NCBI RefSeq assembly: GCF_009466385.1
Contig: NZ_WIAQ01000023.1
Coordinates: 23,129 to 87,128, forward strand
DNA: 64,000 nt
Source: Peribacillus tepidiphilus
GTDB lineage: Bacteria > Bacillota > Bacilli > Bacillales > DSM-1321
Direction: 5' to 3'
Shown: piece by piece, positions 15,995 to 24,747 of the stretch
Layout: each line of letters opens with the position of its first letter
Position numbering within the stretch: position 1 is the stretch's first letter
Position numbers and translations under genes: made by a program
Notes under the pieces: generated by a model
Seen by the model: the letters and a program-made list of their open reading frames with translations, nothing else
Told to the model about the DNA's origin: nothing
Database searches by the model: none

Positions 15995-16469
15995 TTAAGA
16001 GCTCAAAAAAGAAGGAGCGGTTGTGCCGCAAATCCATTTTGGGACAATATATGCAATGATTTCTTGGAAAAGCTGATCTTCAATAAAACTCGCATGAATG
16101 GATTCTCCACCTTCAACAAGCAAGGACGAAATGCCTTCTTGTCTTAGTAGAGTCAAGACATGTGGATTTTGGACGTTTTCTTCGGGGGATTGAATGATGT
16201 GGACATGGGATAAGGAAAATTTGTAATCCTGCATATTGCGGAGTTTTCCCGTAATGACTGCATGGTTCGAGCATAACGTAAATAGTCGCGCCTTTTGATT
16301 TGCTGCAAGCCATTTTGATGGCATGGACCTCGGAATGCGGCTCGCCAGCTTTTAAATAGGCTCTTAAACCGCCGTATGGACCCTGGTTCACAATCACTGA
16401 TTTAACAACAGGATTTTGGCCTAGACACGTCGGTTCTAAAGCTAGTTTCCAATAGTCCTGATCCGTCAA
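15995..16469 (-). pseudogene. ribD: ribD remnant with large internal deletion
   Basis: Intact RibD has about 360 residues (deaminase plus reductase). Here a TTG start at 16469 with AGGAGG upstream begins TDQDYWKLALEP; the deaminase part runs to HSEVHAIKMACSKSKGATIY and LEPCSHYGKTP, where the second zinc Cys (usually PPC) reads PQY. It then jumps, in a different frame, to the C-terminal reductase segment ISSLLVEGGESIHASFIEDQ and EIIAYIVPK. About 200 central codons are missing and the tail is truncated. The product cannot have either activity. Synthesis would need another ribD elsewhere in the genome, or the cell is a riboflavin auxotroph. Confidence 0.9.
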
Positions 16470-16576
16470 AAATACACCTCCTTTGGCAAAATTTCTTTGA
16501 AAATTCGGAAGAATAATGAAAAAATCCACCTATTAAAAAGTAATGAAAACACAACCAATTTCTTCCTGTTTTCAAA

Positions 16577-16606
16577 GAAAAAACCCCCATCAAAAAGAAT
16601 GGGGGT
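16577..16606 (-). terminator. FMN-riboswitch terminator
   Basis: On the minus strand CCCCCATTC / GATGGGGG followed by TTTTTT. It lies between the aptamer and ribD and is the expected off-switch. A second hairpin (AAGAGTTTGAA / TTCAAACTCTT, 16636-16667) lies between it and the aptamer. Confidence 0.9.
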
Positions 16607-16671
16607 CGATCATACAATGACATGCATAGCAAAATAAGAGTTTGAACGTCCAATTTTCAAACTCTTGTTTT

Positions 16672-16796
16672 CCTTCTCCCATCCAGACTTTTACTGTCGG
16701 CTCCGGATTCGCACCGGATCCTGCCCAAAAGGGCTCGCGGGCTTATTAGCCAAGCTACATCACCGCCGATTGGGAATTCCACCCGACCCCGAAGGA
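16672..16796 (-). promoter_or_regulatory. FMN riboswitch (RFN element)
   Basis: Read on the minus strand, it starts CCTTCGGGGTCGGGTG, has GATCCGGTGCGAATCCGG and GCCGACAGTAAAAGTC, and ends GGATGGGAGAAGG. These are the conserved arms of the RFN aptamer. FMN binding should terminate transcription of the rib operon. Confidence 0.97.
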
Positions 16797-16886
16797 AACT
16801 ATTGAATTGCTCTTATGATAAACTTACATATTTATTTCGTCAACATTTATGTAAACTTTGAAGGAAAGAATTTGTTTTTGGTTATT

Positions 16887-16972
16887 TTCGTAAAGTTTGT
16901 TGCTTTTTTAATGTAATGTAACGATACGATCTGAGTTGATTGTAGCGGAGAGTACTTGACTCCTGTGGGAAA
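16887..16972. repeat. Truncated palindromic-element copy
   Basis: GTAAAGTTTGTTGCTTTTTT followed by CTGAGTTGATTGTAGCGGAG and ACTTGACTCCTG closely matches the left arm of the element at 18308-18568. Only the left arm is present. The two copies flank the MFS gene as direct repeats. Confidence 0.75.
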
Positions 16973-17079
16973 AGGAAAAACAAAAGCGGAAATTTCGAAA
17001 AGATCTGAAAAAACTATTTAGTCTTTCGAAGTTTTATTGTATAATTTTCCATACTTTATTTAAATGCGGGGAAAATACC

Positions 17080-18297
17080 ATGAACTTTTTAAGAAATTAT
17101 ATCAAACAGTTCCATCCGATTGTTTGGACACTATTGGTAGGGACGGTGTTTGCCCGAGGCTCTTCTTCCATGACGATGCCGTTCTTGGCCATTTACTTGT
17201 CTACTGACCTTAATATGCATCCGTTATTAATTGGTATTACGATAGGAGTTAGTCCGTTGTTGGGAACAATCGGTGGATTTATTGGCGGGCATCTATCGGA
17301 TCGGTTCGGGCGTAAACCAGTCATGATTTTTGCCCTGTTTACTTGGTCTGCAGTCTTTTATAGTTTTTCGTTAGTTAGTATTCCAATTCTTTTCATTATA
17401 TTGAATGCAGTAAACGGTTTGTGTCGCTCGTTTTTCGAACCAACATCACAAGCATTGATATCAGACCTGACCGAAAAGGGAAAAAGGATGCGTGCCTTTT
17501 CACTCCGTTACACAGCCATTAATATTGGTGCAGCCATAGGACCGTTGTTGGGCGCCTACTTTGCTACAAAATCAGCTGATATATCCTTTATTGTAACAGG
17601 TACTATGTACCTCCTGTATGGACTTATATTGGTTTTACAAATGAACAAACATCTAAGAGTCGGGAATATCAGTACGCAACGGAGTCAAATGAATATTAGG
17701 GCAGTCTTCCATGTCATCCGCAAAGATCGTATGCTCCTATTATTGATTTTAGGAATGATTCTTGTAAATGCAGGCTATTCTCAAATGGATTCTACTTTGC
17801 CACAGTATTTAAAGGATTCCTTCACGAAGGGAGTTTATTTGTATTCTGTACTCTTATCTTTGAATGCCATAATGGTGATCATTTTACAGCTGCCTACGAG
17901 CCACATAGCAGAAAAGTTTAAGCCGATGGAAGTAATGGTAGCCGGTGCAGTTTGCATGGCTCTAGGGATGTTCGGGTTTGGCTTTTTTGAGGGCTGGATC
18001 GGTATGATGGTTGCGATGGGTTTATTAACATTGGGGGAAATTCTCATTTTTCCATCCAATAGCTTGGTCATTGACCAAATTGCGGATGAAAGCATGAGAG
18101 GTGCCTATTTTGGGGCTGCACAATTCCGGAGCTTAGGCCATTTTCTAGGTCCCATTATTGGAGGCTATTTGCTTTCAGGATCTGGTGGTTTTACGCTTTA
18201 TACGACGATGACTTGTGTCGTGCTGCTGAGCGTCGTTTTCTTTTATATGGGAAGCACTGCTCCGAAAAAAATCGAGAAAAAGACTCTGAGCTCTTAA
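17080..18297 (+). CDS. MFS transporter (DHA1/MDR-type)
   Basis: A 405-residue protein with 12 membrane segments. The loop GGHLSDRFGRKPVMIFA is the MFS A-motif, and RYTAINIGAAIGPLLGAY is the C-motif region typical of drug:H+ antiporters. It is monocistronic and flanked by copies of a palindromic repeat. The substrate is unknown. The start follows CGGGGAAAA at modest spacing. A role in export of toxic compounds is the family's usual function. Confidence 0.85.
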   Translation: MNFLRNYIKQFHPIVWTLLVGTVFARGSSSMTMPFLAIYLSTDLNMHPLLIGITIGVSPLLGTIGGFIGGHLSDRFGRKPVMIFALFTWSAVFYSFSLVSIPILFIILNAVNGLCRSFFEPTSQALISDLTEKGKRMRAFSLRYTAINIGAAIGPLLGAYFATKSADISFIVTGTMYLLYGLILVLQMNKHLRVGNISTQRSQMNIRAVFHVIRKDRMLLLLILGMILVNAGYSQMDSTLPQYLKDSFTKGVYLYSVLLSLNAIMVIILQLPTSHIAEKFKPMEVMVAGAVCMALGMFGFGFFEGWIGMMVAMGLLTLGEILIFPSNSLVIDQIADESMRGAYFGAAQFRSLGHFLGPIIGGYLLSGSGGFTLYTTMTCVVLLSVVFFYMGSTAPKKIEKKTLSS

Positions 18298-18307
18298 TTT
18301 TGGCTGT

Positions 18308-18568
18308 TTTCATAAAGTTTGTTGCTTTTTTAGTGTAAATTACCTTTAACTATCTGAGTTGATTGTACCGGAGGGTACTTGACTCCTGGAAAATGCATTC
18401 GCATTTCCTTCGTGCGGTGTTTTTTCAAAGAAGCATATTCAATGTCCTGCGAGAAATAGAGGGAAGTGGGAGACCCAACAGGCAGTAACGCCGAGGAGTG
18501 ACATCCCTTCCCGCGGAAAGCAAGTGCCTCTCGCTGCAATCAACGGGCAAACTTTATAGTCAAAAAAT
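18308..18568. repeat. Palindromic dispersed element, about 260 bp
   Basis: Left arm ATAAAGTTTGTTGC, GTTGATTGTACCGGAGGGTA and CTTGACTCCTG is mirrored by the right arm CCCGCGGAAAGCAAGTGCCT, CGCTGCAATCAAC and AAACTTTATAG. It is a long imperfect inverted repeat of the kind scattered between genes in many bacilli. It contains no gene, and probably acts as a strong structured 3' region for the MFS transcript. Confidence 0.75.
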
Positions 18569-18613
18569 AACAATCTATGCGAAAAGAGCCTAAATTTTAT
18601 ATTCGAATGAACT

Positions 18614-18829
18614 AGAACTACAGCCGCATAGGCTGTAGTTCTCAGACTGTTGACAAACGCTCGCATTCTTCGTCACGAACCCTCCTCCGGTGCTCATTAC
18701 CATTTAGGGTAACTCCGCTCCTCGCACGGGTTCGTTCCTCGACTGACAAGCGTTTTCAATCAGTCTGAATGTGCGAGAAATATACTTTGTCTCCAACCTA
18801 AGAACTACAGCCGCATAGGCTGTAGTTCT
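18614..18829. repeat. Palindromic element between two copies of a terminator hairpin
   Basis: The 29-bp hairpin with arms AGAACTACAGCC / GGCTGTAGTTCT occurs at 18614-18642 and again, identical, at 18801-18829, where TTTTTATAAAA follows. Between them, 18643-18767 begins CAGACTG and ends CAGTCTG and is an imperfect palindrome (ACGAACCC/GGGTTCGT; TTGACAAACGCT/GACAAGCGTTTT). The layout suggests a mobile repeat inserted beside a terminator with duplication of the hairpin. Confidence 0.7.
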
Positions 18830-19007
18830 TTTTATAAAAAGGCTGTGTTAATTGTTTATTTTATCGAGAGGTATAAATCGAAAAGTCTATATTCGTTTAT
18901 AAGTTTTAATTTTACCTTGTAATAAAATCCAATTTCAAAGAAATTATGACGCAAATACCTGATCATACAAAAAATGTAGAGCTCAAAATATTGTCGAAAA
19001 TTGGAAA

Positions 19008-19054
19008 GTTTTCGTTGAAGTTTTCGTTGAAGTTTTCGTTCAATCTAGTATAAT
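19008..19054 (+). promoter_or_regulatory. Promoter with three 12-bp direct repeats
   Basis: GTTTTCGTTGAA occurs twice and GTTTTCGTTCAA once, abutting, at 19008-19043, ending 5 bases before TATAAT (19049-19054). The repeats cover the -35 region of the regulator-pot operon and look like operator sites for the XRE protein encoded next. Confidence 0.6.
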
Positions 19055-19147
19055 AATCGTGTTGATTGTAAACTAAAAGTAATGCTACAGCAAACAATCT
19101 TTACTAATAGTTTACATACTTTAAACATGATTGAGGGTAATTTACGT

Positions 19148-19690
19148 ATGAAAATTGGAAAAAAAATCAAAAATTTACGATTGAAAAAAGGCCTTACTCA
19201 AGAAGAGTTGGGGGAGCGTACGGATTTAAGTAAAGGGTATATTTCACAGCTGGAGCGTGATTTAAGCTCGCCTTCAATCGAAACATTTTTTAACATTTTA
19301 GAGGTTTTAGGATGCTCGCCTAAGGATTTCTTTGATGAAGAAGTGCTAGAGCAAAAAGTGGTGTATCGACAAGAAGATCAAACTGAATTCTACGATGAAG
19401 AGAAAGGGTATCGCATTCAGTGGCTTGTTCCTGAATCAAATGAAAATGAAATGGAGCCGGTACTGCTCACCTTTGAAAAAAATGGTGAGTTTAAGGAATT
19501 TGAGCCTTCTTTATCGGAAACCTTTGCTTATGTGCTTTCAGGGCGAATTAAAGTGATTTTAGGGAAGCAGGCATACACTGCAAAAGCAGGAGAGGCAATC
19601 TATTATCATGCCTCGGAAGAGCATCAAATTGTAAATAACCATGATGGGAAGTCTGAGTTACTTCTTGTTGCAACAGAATCCTATTTGTAG
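19148..19690 (+). CDS. XRE-cupin regulator of the pot operon
   Basis: A 180-residue protein. Residues 1-60 are a Cro/XRE helix-turn-helix (IKNLRLKKGLTQEELGERTD, LSKGYISQLERDLSSPSIET). Residues about 105-178 are a cupin (SETFAYVLSGRIKVILGKQA, AGEAIYYHASEEHQI). This PuuR-like architecture binds small effectors such as polyamines. ATG 19148 with GAGGG upstream is chosen over the extended frame. It stands 86 bases upstream of potA, in the same direction, so local control of polyamine uptake is the best reading. Confidence 0.88.
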   Translation: MKIGKKIKNLRLKKGLTQEELGERTDLSKGYISQLERDLSSPSIETFFNILEVLGCSPKDFFDEEVLEQKVVYRQEDQTEFYDEEKGYRIQWLVPESNENEMEPVLLTFEKNGEFKEFEPSLSETFAYVLSGRIKVILGKQAYTAKAGEAIYYHASEEHQIVNNHDGKSELLLVATESYL

Positions 19691-19776
19691 GGAGAGCTAA
19701 AGGAACGAAAATGATTAGACAGCATGATCGACAGGAACATTAAAGAATCTAACATTTTATGAAGAGGGAGACCGTT

Positions 19777-20883
19777 ATGTCAGATCAAACGATTATACGA
19801 TTTGAAAATGTTACGAAGCAGTACGATGATGATCCTCCTGTACTAAATCAAGTAAGTTTTGAGATTGAAAGAGGGAAGTTTTACACGCTGCTTGGTCCTT
19901 CAGGCTGTGGTAAAACAACCATTCTTCGTTTAATAGCCGGATTTATTGAGCCTTCTCAAGGTAAGATTTATATGAATGGTAAGCTCGTCAACAATGTCCC
20001 TGCCAACCGCCGCCAAGTGAACACAGTGTTTCAAGACTATGCCCTATTCCCGCATTTGAACGTATTTGAAAATGTAGCTTTTGGTCTTCGGATTAAAAAA
20101 ATGAAAAACGATCTCGTGCAAAAAAAGGTAAAAGAAGCCCTTCGTTTTGTAAATCTAGAAGGTTATGAAAATCGCGAAATACGCGAAATGTCAGGTGGTC
20201 AGCGCCAGCGTGTAGCCATTGCTCGAGCGATTGTCAACGAGCCTGAGGTCATCCTTCTTGACGAACCACTGTCCGCTTTAGATTTAAAGCTTCGTACGGA
20301 AATGCAGTATGAGCTTCGTGAGCTCCAGCGCCGTCTTGGTATTACGTTTATTTTCGTTACCCATGACCAAGAGGAAGCACTTGCGATGAGCGATGAAATT
20401 TTCGTCTTAAATAAAGGGAAAATCGAACAAAGTGGAACTCCTACCGATATTTACGATGAGCCTATTAACCGATTTGTGGCAGACTTTATCGGGGAGTCGA
20501 ATATTGTAAAAGGTAAAATGATCCACGACTACTTAGTTGAATTTGCTGGTAAACAATTTGAGTGTGTAGATCAAGGCTTGAACCCGAATGAGGCGGTTGA
20601 AATTGTGATCCGTCCTGAAGACCTAGAAATTACGACTCCAGAAAAAGGAAAGCTTCAGGTGAAGGTAGATACTCAGCTGTTCCGTGGCGTTCATTATGAA
20701 ATTTCCTGCTACGATCAAGATGGAAACGAGTGGCTAGTGCACTCAACAAAAAAAGCGACAGTGGGCGATGAAATCGGGCTTTTCTTCGATCCGGAAGCGA
20801 TTCACGTTATGCGTCCGGGCGAAACAGAGGAAGAATTTGATAAACGTCTAGAAGCGTATGAAGAGGTTGGCCATGAAAAGTAA
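19777..20883 (+). CDS. potA: Spermidine/putrescine ABC transporter ATPase
   Basis: A 368-residue ATPase that powers polyamine import. Walker [10 protein letters not shown] (about residue 40), signature [14 protein letters not shown] (about 140), Walker [12 protein letters not shown] and the switch THDQEE are all intact. A C-terminal TOBE-type regulatory domain follows from about residue 240. Start at 19777 with GAGGGAG upstream. It overlaps potB by 11 bases, so potABCD is one translationally coupled operon. Confidence 0.95.
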   Translation: MSDQTIIRFENVTKQYDDDPPVLNQVSFEIERGKFYTLLGPSGCGKTTILRLIAGFIEPSQGKIYMNGKLVNNVPANRRQVNTVFQDYALFPHLNVFENVAFGLRIKKMKNDLVQKKVKEALRFVNLEGYENREIREMSGGQRQRVAIARAIVNEPEVILLDEPLSALDLKLRTEMQYELRELQRRLGITFIFVTHDQEEALAMSDEIFVLNKGKIEQSGTPTDIYDEPINRFVADFIGESNIVKGKMIHDYLVEFAGKQFECVDQGLNPNEAVEIVIRPEDLEITTPEKGKLQVKVDTQLFRGVHYEISCYDQDGNEWLVHSTKKATVGDEIGLFFDPEAIHVMRPGETEEEFDKRLEAYEEVGHEK

Positions 20884-21691
20884 TGCGCGCGCTCTTTATA
20901 TGATTCCTTATGTATTATGGATTCTGCTTTTTGTTATAGCGCCCATACTGTTAGTGCTATATTATTCTTTCTTCAATATTGAGGGAGAATTTTCTTTCGT
21001 CAATTACGAAAAATTTTTTACGCCCGTTTATTTAAATATGACACTTAGCTCATTTTGGTATGCTTTTTTAATTACCTTCTTTTCCTTGATTGTTGCTTAT
21101 CCTGCTGCCTATTTGCTGACAAAGACAAAGCATAAGCAGCTATGGCTGCTGCTGATTATTTTACCGTCTTGGATTAATCTTTTATTAAAAGCGTATGCGT
21201 TTCTTGGTATTTTCGGAACGTACGGTCCCATTAACGCATTTCTCGATGTTCTAGGCATCGGTTCTAAGCAGATTCTGTTTACGGATTTCAGCTTTGTATT
21301 TGTATCGGTTTATATTTTCATACCGTTTATGATTCTGCCTATTTTTAATGCACTTGAAAAATTGAATCCATCTTTGGTAGATGCAGCCCATGATTTGGGT
21401 GCTTCCAGCTGGACAACATTCCGCCGAGTTGTATTTCCACTAACGATTGATGGGGTTAAAGCAGGCTGCCAGGCAGTTTTTATTCCGGCTCTCTCACTCT
21501 TCATGATTACACGCTTGATTGCCGGAAATAGAGTTATTACATTAGGGACGGCCATTGAACAGCACTTCCTTGTTACACAGGACTGGGGAATGGGTTCCAT
21601 GATTGCAGTGTTCCTAATTATTGCGATGGTATTGATTATGATTGTAACAGGAAATCGGAAGCGAGGGATGAAGATTGAAAAGAAATGGTAA
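20873..21691 (+). CDS. potB: Spermidine/putrescine ABC permease PotB
   Basis: A 272-residue inner-membrane permease with six membrane segments. The EAA loop [20 protein letters not shown] (about residue 165) docks on PotA. The start overlaps potA's end. It forms the translocation pore with PotC. Confidence 0.94.
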   Translation: MKSNARALYMIPYVLWILLFVIAPILLVLYYSFFNIEGEFSFVNYEKFFTPVYLNMTLSSFWYAFLITFFSLIVAYPAAYLLTKTKHKQLWLLLIILPSWINLLLKAYAFLGIFGTYGPINAFLDVLGIGSKQILFTDFSFVFVSVYIFIPFMILPIFNALEKLNPSLVDAAHDLGASSWTTFRRVVFPLTIDGVKAGCQAVFIPALSLFMITRLIAGNRVITLGTAIEQHFLVTQDWGMGSMIAVFLIIAMVLIMIVTGNRKRGMKIEKKW

Positions 21692-22478
21692 GCTTTCAAC
21701 TTTATATTTAGCAATCGTCTTTATCATCCTGTATGCTCCGATTTTTTACCTAGTGTACTACTCCTTCAATAGCGGCGGTACGATGTACGGGTTTGAAGGC
21801 TTCACACTTGATTGGTATAAGGAAGTATTCCAGGATACTAGATTGTTGATCATTGTTTTAAACACTTTGATTATTGCACTATTATCTGCGGCCATTTCCA
21901 CGATCATCGGGGTTTTTGGAGCCATAGGCATCATGTATGTCAAAAGCCGTCAGATGAAAAATACGTTGTTATCGTTAAACAATGTTCTCATTGTCAGTCC
22001 TGACGTCATCATTGGGGCGTCGTTCCTGATTTTATTTACAATCATCGGTATTAAGCTCGGTTTTACGTCTGTCTTGCTGTCTCATATCGCATTTAGCATA
22101 CCGATTGTCGTGATCATGGTGCTTCCTAAGCTTCAGGAGATGAGCCCGACCTTAATCGATGCAGCGCTTGATTTAGGTGCAAGCCGTTGGGATGTATTAA
22201 CAAAGGTCATCTTGCCGTTTATTTCACCTGGTATTTTTGCCGGGTTCTTTATGGCTTTAACGTATTCGTTAGATGATTTTGCCGTGACTTTTTTTGTAAC
22301 GGGTAACGGTTTTACGACGCTGTCTGTTGAAATTTACTCCATGGCGCGCCAAGGGATTTCCTTGAACATTAACGCGTTGTCAACTCTGTTATTCTTGTTC
22401 ACAATCGTCCTTGTGATTGGCTATTATTTCATCAATCAGCGTAACACTCGTCCGAGAGGAGTGACAGTCAAAAAATGA
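21675..22478 (+). CDS. potC: Spermidine/putrescine ABC permease PotC
   Basis: A 267-residue permease starting at TTG 21675, with GCGAGGGA upstream. Six membrane segments are visible and the EAA loop is LIDAALDLGASRWDVLTKVI. It overlaps potB by 17 bases and potD by 4 (ATGA), so stoichiometric expression is likely. Confidence 0.94.
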   Translation: MKRNGKLSTLYLAIVFIILYAPIFYLVYYSFNSGGTMYGFEGFTLDWYKEVFQDTRLLIIVLNTLIIALLSAAISTIIGVFGAIGIMYVKSRQMKNTLLSLNNVLIVSPDVIIGASFLILFTIIGIKLGFTSVLLSHIAFSIPIVVIMVLPKLQEMSPTLIDAALDLGASRWDVLTKVILPFISPGIFAGFFMALTYSLDDFAVTFFVTGNGFTTLSVEIYSMARQGISLNINALSTLLFLFTIVLVIGYYFINQRNTRPRGVTVKK

Positions 22479-23548
22479 AACAGCTTGTAAGAGCTTTTAT
22501 TCTTGTATTTGTCGTTTCCTTCGGATTGCTATATGTAGTGGCTGAGCTGAACTCCTCCGAGGGCTACTCTGGAGATAACACGCTGACGATTTATAACTGG
22601 GGAGACTATATTGACCCAGAGCTGATTGATAAATTTGAAAAGGAATCGGGTTTGAAGGTCATTTACCAAACGTTTGATTCCAATGAAGCGATGATGACAA
22701 AAATTGAACAGGGTGGAACAACGTTTGATATCGCAGTTCCATCCGAATATGCGATTGCAAAGATGAAGGAAGAAGATTTGCTAATACCACTTGATCATTC
22801 TAAGCTTCCCAACCTAAAATACATCAATCCACGCTTTATGGATTTATCTTTTGACCCAAAAAACAAATACTCCATTCCTTATTTCTGGGGAACAGTGGGG
22901 ATCGTGTATAACTCCGAAATGCTAGATGGGAAAAAAATTACTAGCTGGAATGACCTTTGGGATCAGGATCTGAGAAATCAAATTTTGCTTGTAGACGGAG
23001 CTCGCGAGGTAATGGGCATGAGCTTAAATAGCCTAAATTATTCTTTAAACGACACGAATAAAGAGCATTTGATTGAGGCCAAGAAAAAGCTCGATACCCT
23101 GACTCCAAACATTAAAGCGATTGTTGGGGATGAAATTAAAATGCTGATCGCCAACGAGGAAGCAGCTGTAGGAGTCGTATGGTCTGGAGATGCTGCTGAA
23201 ATCATGTGGGAAAACGAAAAGCTTGATTATGTAGTCCCTAAAGAAGGTTCGAACCTATGGTTTGACAACATGGTCATCCCGAAAACAGCGAAGAATATTG
23301 AAGGAGCTCACCAGTTCATGAATTTCATGCTGGACCCAGAAAATGCAGCTCAAAACGCAGAGTACGTCGGCTATTCCACCCCGAATGAAAAGGCTTTGGA
23401 ATTACTGCCTGAAGATATTTCAGGCGATGAACGCTTTTATCCTGATGCCGAGCTAACAGATCGACTTGAAGTATACGAAAACCTCGGTAAAAAAATGCTC
23501 GCCTATTATAATGAGCTGTTCTTAGAATTCAAGATGCACAAGAAATAG
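22475..23548 (+). CDS. potD: Polyamine-binding protein PotD, membrane-anchored
   Basis: A 357-residue solute-binding protein. TIYNWGDYIDPELIDKFEKE is the PotD/PotF start of the mature domain, followed by TTFDIAVPSEYAIAKMKEED and IPYFWGTVGIVYN. The N-terminus has a hydrophobic segment (residues 5-25, FILVFVVSFGLLYVVAEL) but no lipobox Cys, so it is likely anchored by an uncleaved helix rather than by lipid. It recognises spermidine or putrescine outside the cell and delivers it to PotBC. Confidence 0.93.
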   Translation: MKQLVRAFILVFVVSFGLLYVVAELNSSEGYSGDNTLTIYNWGDYIDPELIDKFEKESGLKVIYQTFDSNEAMMTKIEQGGTTFDIAVPSEYAIAKMKEEDLLIPLDHSKLPNLKYINPRFMDLSFDPKNKYSIPYFWGTVGIVYNSEMLDGKKITSWNDLWDQDLRNQILLVDGAREVMGMSLNSLNYSLNDTNKEHLIEAKKKLDTLTPNIKAIVGDEIKMLIANEEAAVGVVWSGDAAEIMWENEKLDYVVPKEGSNLWFDNMVIPKTAKNIEGAHQFMNFMLDPENAAQNAEYVGYSTPNEKALELLPEDISGDERFYPDAELTDRLEVYENLGKKMLAYYNELFLEFKMHKK

Positions 23549-23553
23549 TACGG

Positions 23554-23591
23554 AAAATCCCCTCACCATTTATAGCGAGGGGATTTTTTTT
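23554..23591 (+). terminator. Terminator of the pot operon
   Basis: AAAATCCCCTC / GAGGGGATTTT hairpin followed by a long T-run. Confidence 0.95.
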
Positions 23592-23616
23592 TACTGGATA
23601 TAATCTGTTGTTTGAA

Positions 23617-23742
23617 TAATTCAACCCATTTTCGAGATAATTCAACCCGTTTTCGAGATAATTCAACCCATTCTCGGAATAATTCAACCCATTCTCAGAA
23701 TAATTCAACCCGTTTTCTAAATAAATCAACCCGTTCCGGGAA
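23617..23742. repeat. Array of six exact-length 21-bp units (TAATTCAACCC type)
   Basis: Units begin TAATTCAACCC at 23617, 23638, 23659, 23680, 23701 and 23722 (last one TAAATCAACCC), each 21 bp, with varying tails. Read on minus it would encode a seven-residue repeat, but there is no start signal. Confidence 0.95.
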
Positions 23743-23757
23743 AGCCCACCCAGAGTA

Positions 23758-24519
23758 TCATTTCTCCTGCTGGTCACAGTAGTAATGCATGGCTTCCCGT
23801 AAAAATTTTGCCAATCCCGGCTGAAACTTATCGATGTTTTTGGTGAAGCGGGGATCATCGACGTAAAGGTCGCCAAGTCCCCGAAAAATCTCAAGTGTAC
23901 AGTCATAATAATGATCTGTAATAAATTGTCTCCATTCAGCTACTGCTTTTTGTACCTCTGGGTCAGATGGTTCATGATCCATTCTTTCAGCAATACGACG
24001 GTAAATATCCCCTGTTGTAGCCTGTATTCTTGCCCAATCTTCTTTCGTATATTGGCTTGTTCGCTTTTCGACCGCCTCTACTCTTTCTTTTCCGTACCTT
24101 TGCTTTGCTTCCTCGGAATATTTCTTTTGGTGCTCTTCAATTTCTGACATATCAAAGCCTTTAAATAGATCTTGACCACTCATTTCTATTCCTCCTTCGA
24201 GCGACTGTACGGTTTCTTGAACTGTCTGAAGCATGGTTTCTAACCGCTGCTTCTTTTTGAGTAATAGTTCCCGATGATTCTCCAATGCCTTTTTTCGATC
24301 AAAGTTGGGACGATCAAGAATTTCTTTAATTTCCTGTAACGAAAAACCAATTTCTTTGAAAAATAAAATTTGCTGTAGCCGTTCCAGATTTTCTTTTGTA
24401 TAAAGCCGGTAGCCTGCTTCTGTTGTTTCTGCAGGTTGTAATAGTCCAATATGATCGTAGTGGTGAAGAGTTCGAATACTGATTCCGGCAAAATCCGCTA
24501 CCTCTTTAATTTTATACAC
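23758..24519 (-). CDS. MerR regulator with TipAS ligand domain (Mta-like)
   Basis: A 253-residue activator. Residues 1-70 are a MerR helix-turn-helix (YKIKEVADFAGISIRTLHHY, DHIGLLQPAETTEAGYRLYT), a coiled coil follows (about 75-115), and the C-terminal domain (about 120-250) matches the TipAS antibiotic-binding fold (HYYDCTLEIFRGLGDLYVDD). Such proteins (TipA, Mta) bind drugs and activate exporters. It has no adjacent transporter here, so its targets are elsewhere or itself. AGGTGAT upstream supports the start. Confidence 0.9.
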   Translation of the reverse strand: MYKIKEVADFAGISIRTLHHYDHIGLLQPAETTEAGYRLYTKENLERLQQILFFKEIGFSLQEIKEILDRPNFDRKKALENHRELLLKKKQRLETMLQTVQETVQSLEGGIEMSGQDLFKGFDMSEIEEHQKKYSEEAKQRYGKERVEAVEKRTSQYTKEDWARIQATTGDIYRRIAERMDHEPSDPEVQKAVAEWRQFITDHYYDCTLEIFRGLGDLYVDDPRFTKNIDKFQPGLAKFLREAMHYYCDQQEK

Positions 24520-24705
24520 TTTATCACCTCCAGATTTAGCGTAAGCTATGACGTAACGATAGGGTCAATAGCTAAATGTCATTTCTTCGAAAAAATAAAC
24601 ATCAGCAGAATTAGATGCAACGGATGGAAGATTCACTTTATCGTTTGTGAATTTTTTGTCAATTATTACTAGAGATATTGAAATAGGAGATTAAAAGAGT
24701 ATAAT

Positions 24706-24724
24706 GATAATGATAATTATTATC
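24706..24724 (+). promoter_or_regulatory. Fur box before the lipoprotein operon
   Basis: GATAATGATAATTATTATC matches the Fur consensus at 18 of 19 positions and is embedded in a longer ATGATAATGATAATTATTAT palindrome. It ends 23 bases before the ATG of the next gene, so Fur would block transcription when iron is plentiful. Confidence 0.93.
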
Positions 24725-24747
24725 ATTGAAGGGTTGGGGGATATAAA

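Noticed and set aside
24240..24491. 83-codon frame on minus within the MerR gene
   Set aside because: Shadow of the MerR-TipAS gene in another frame.
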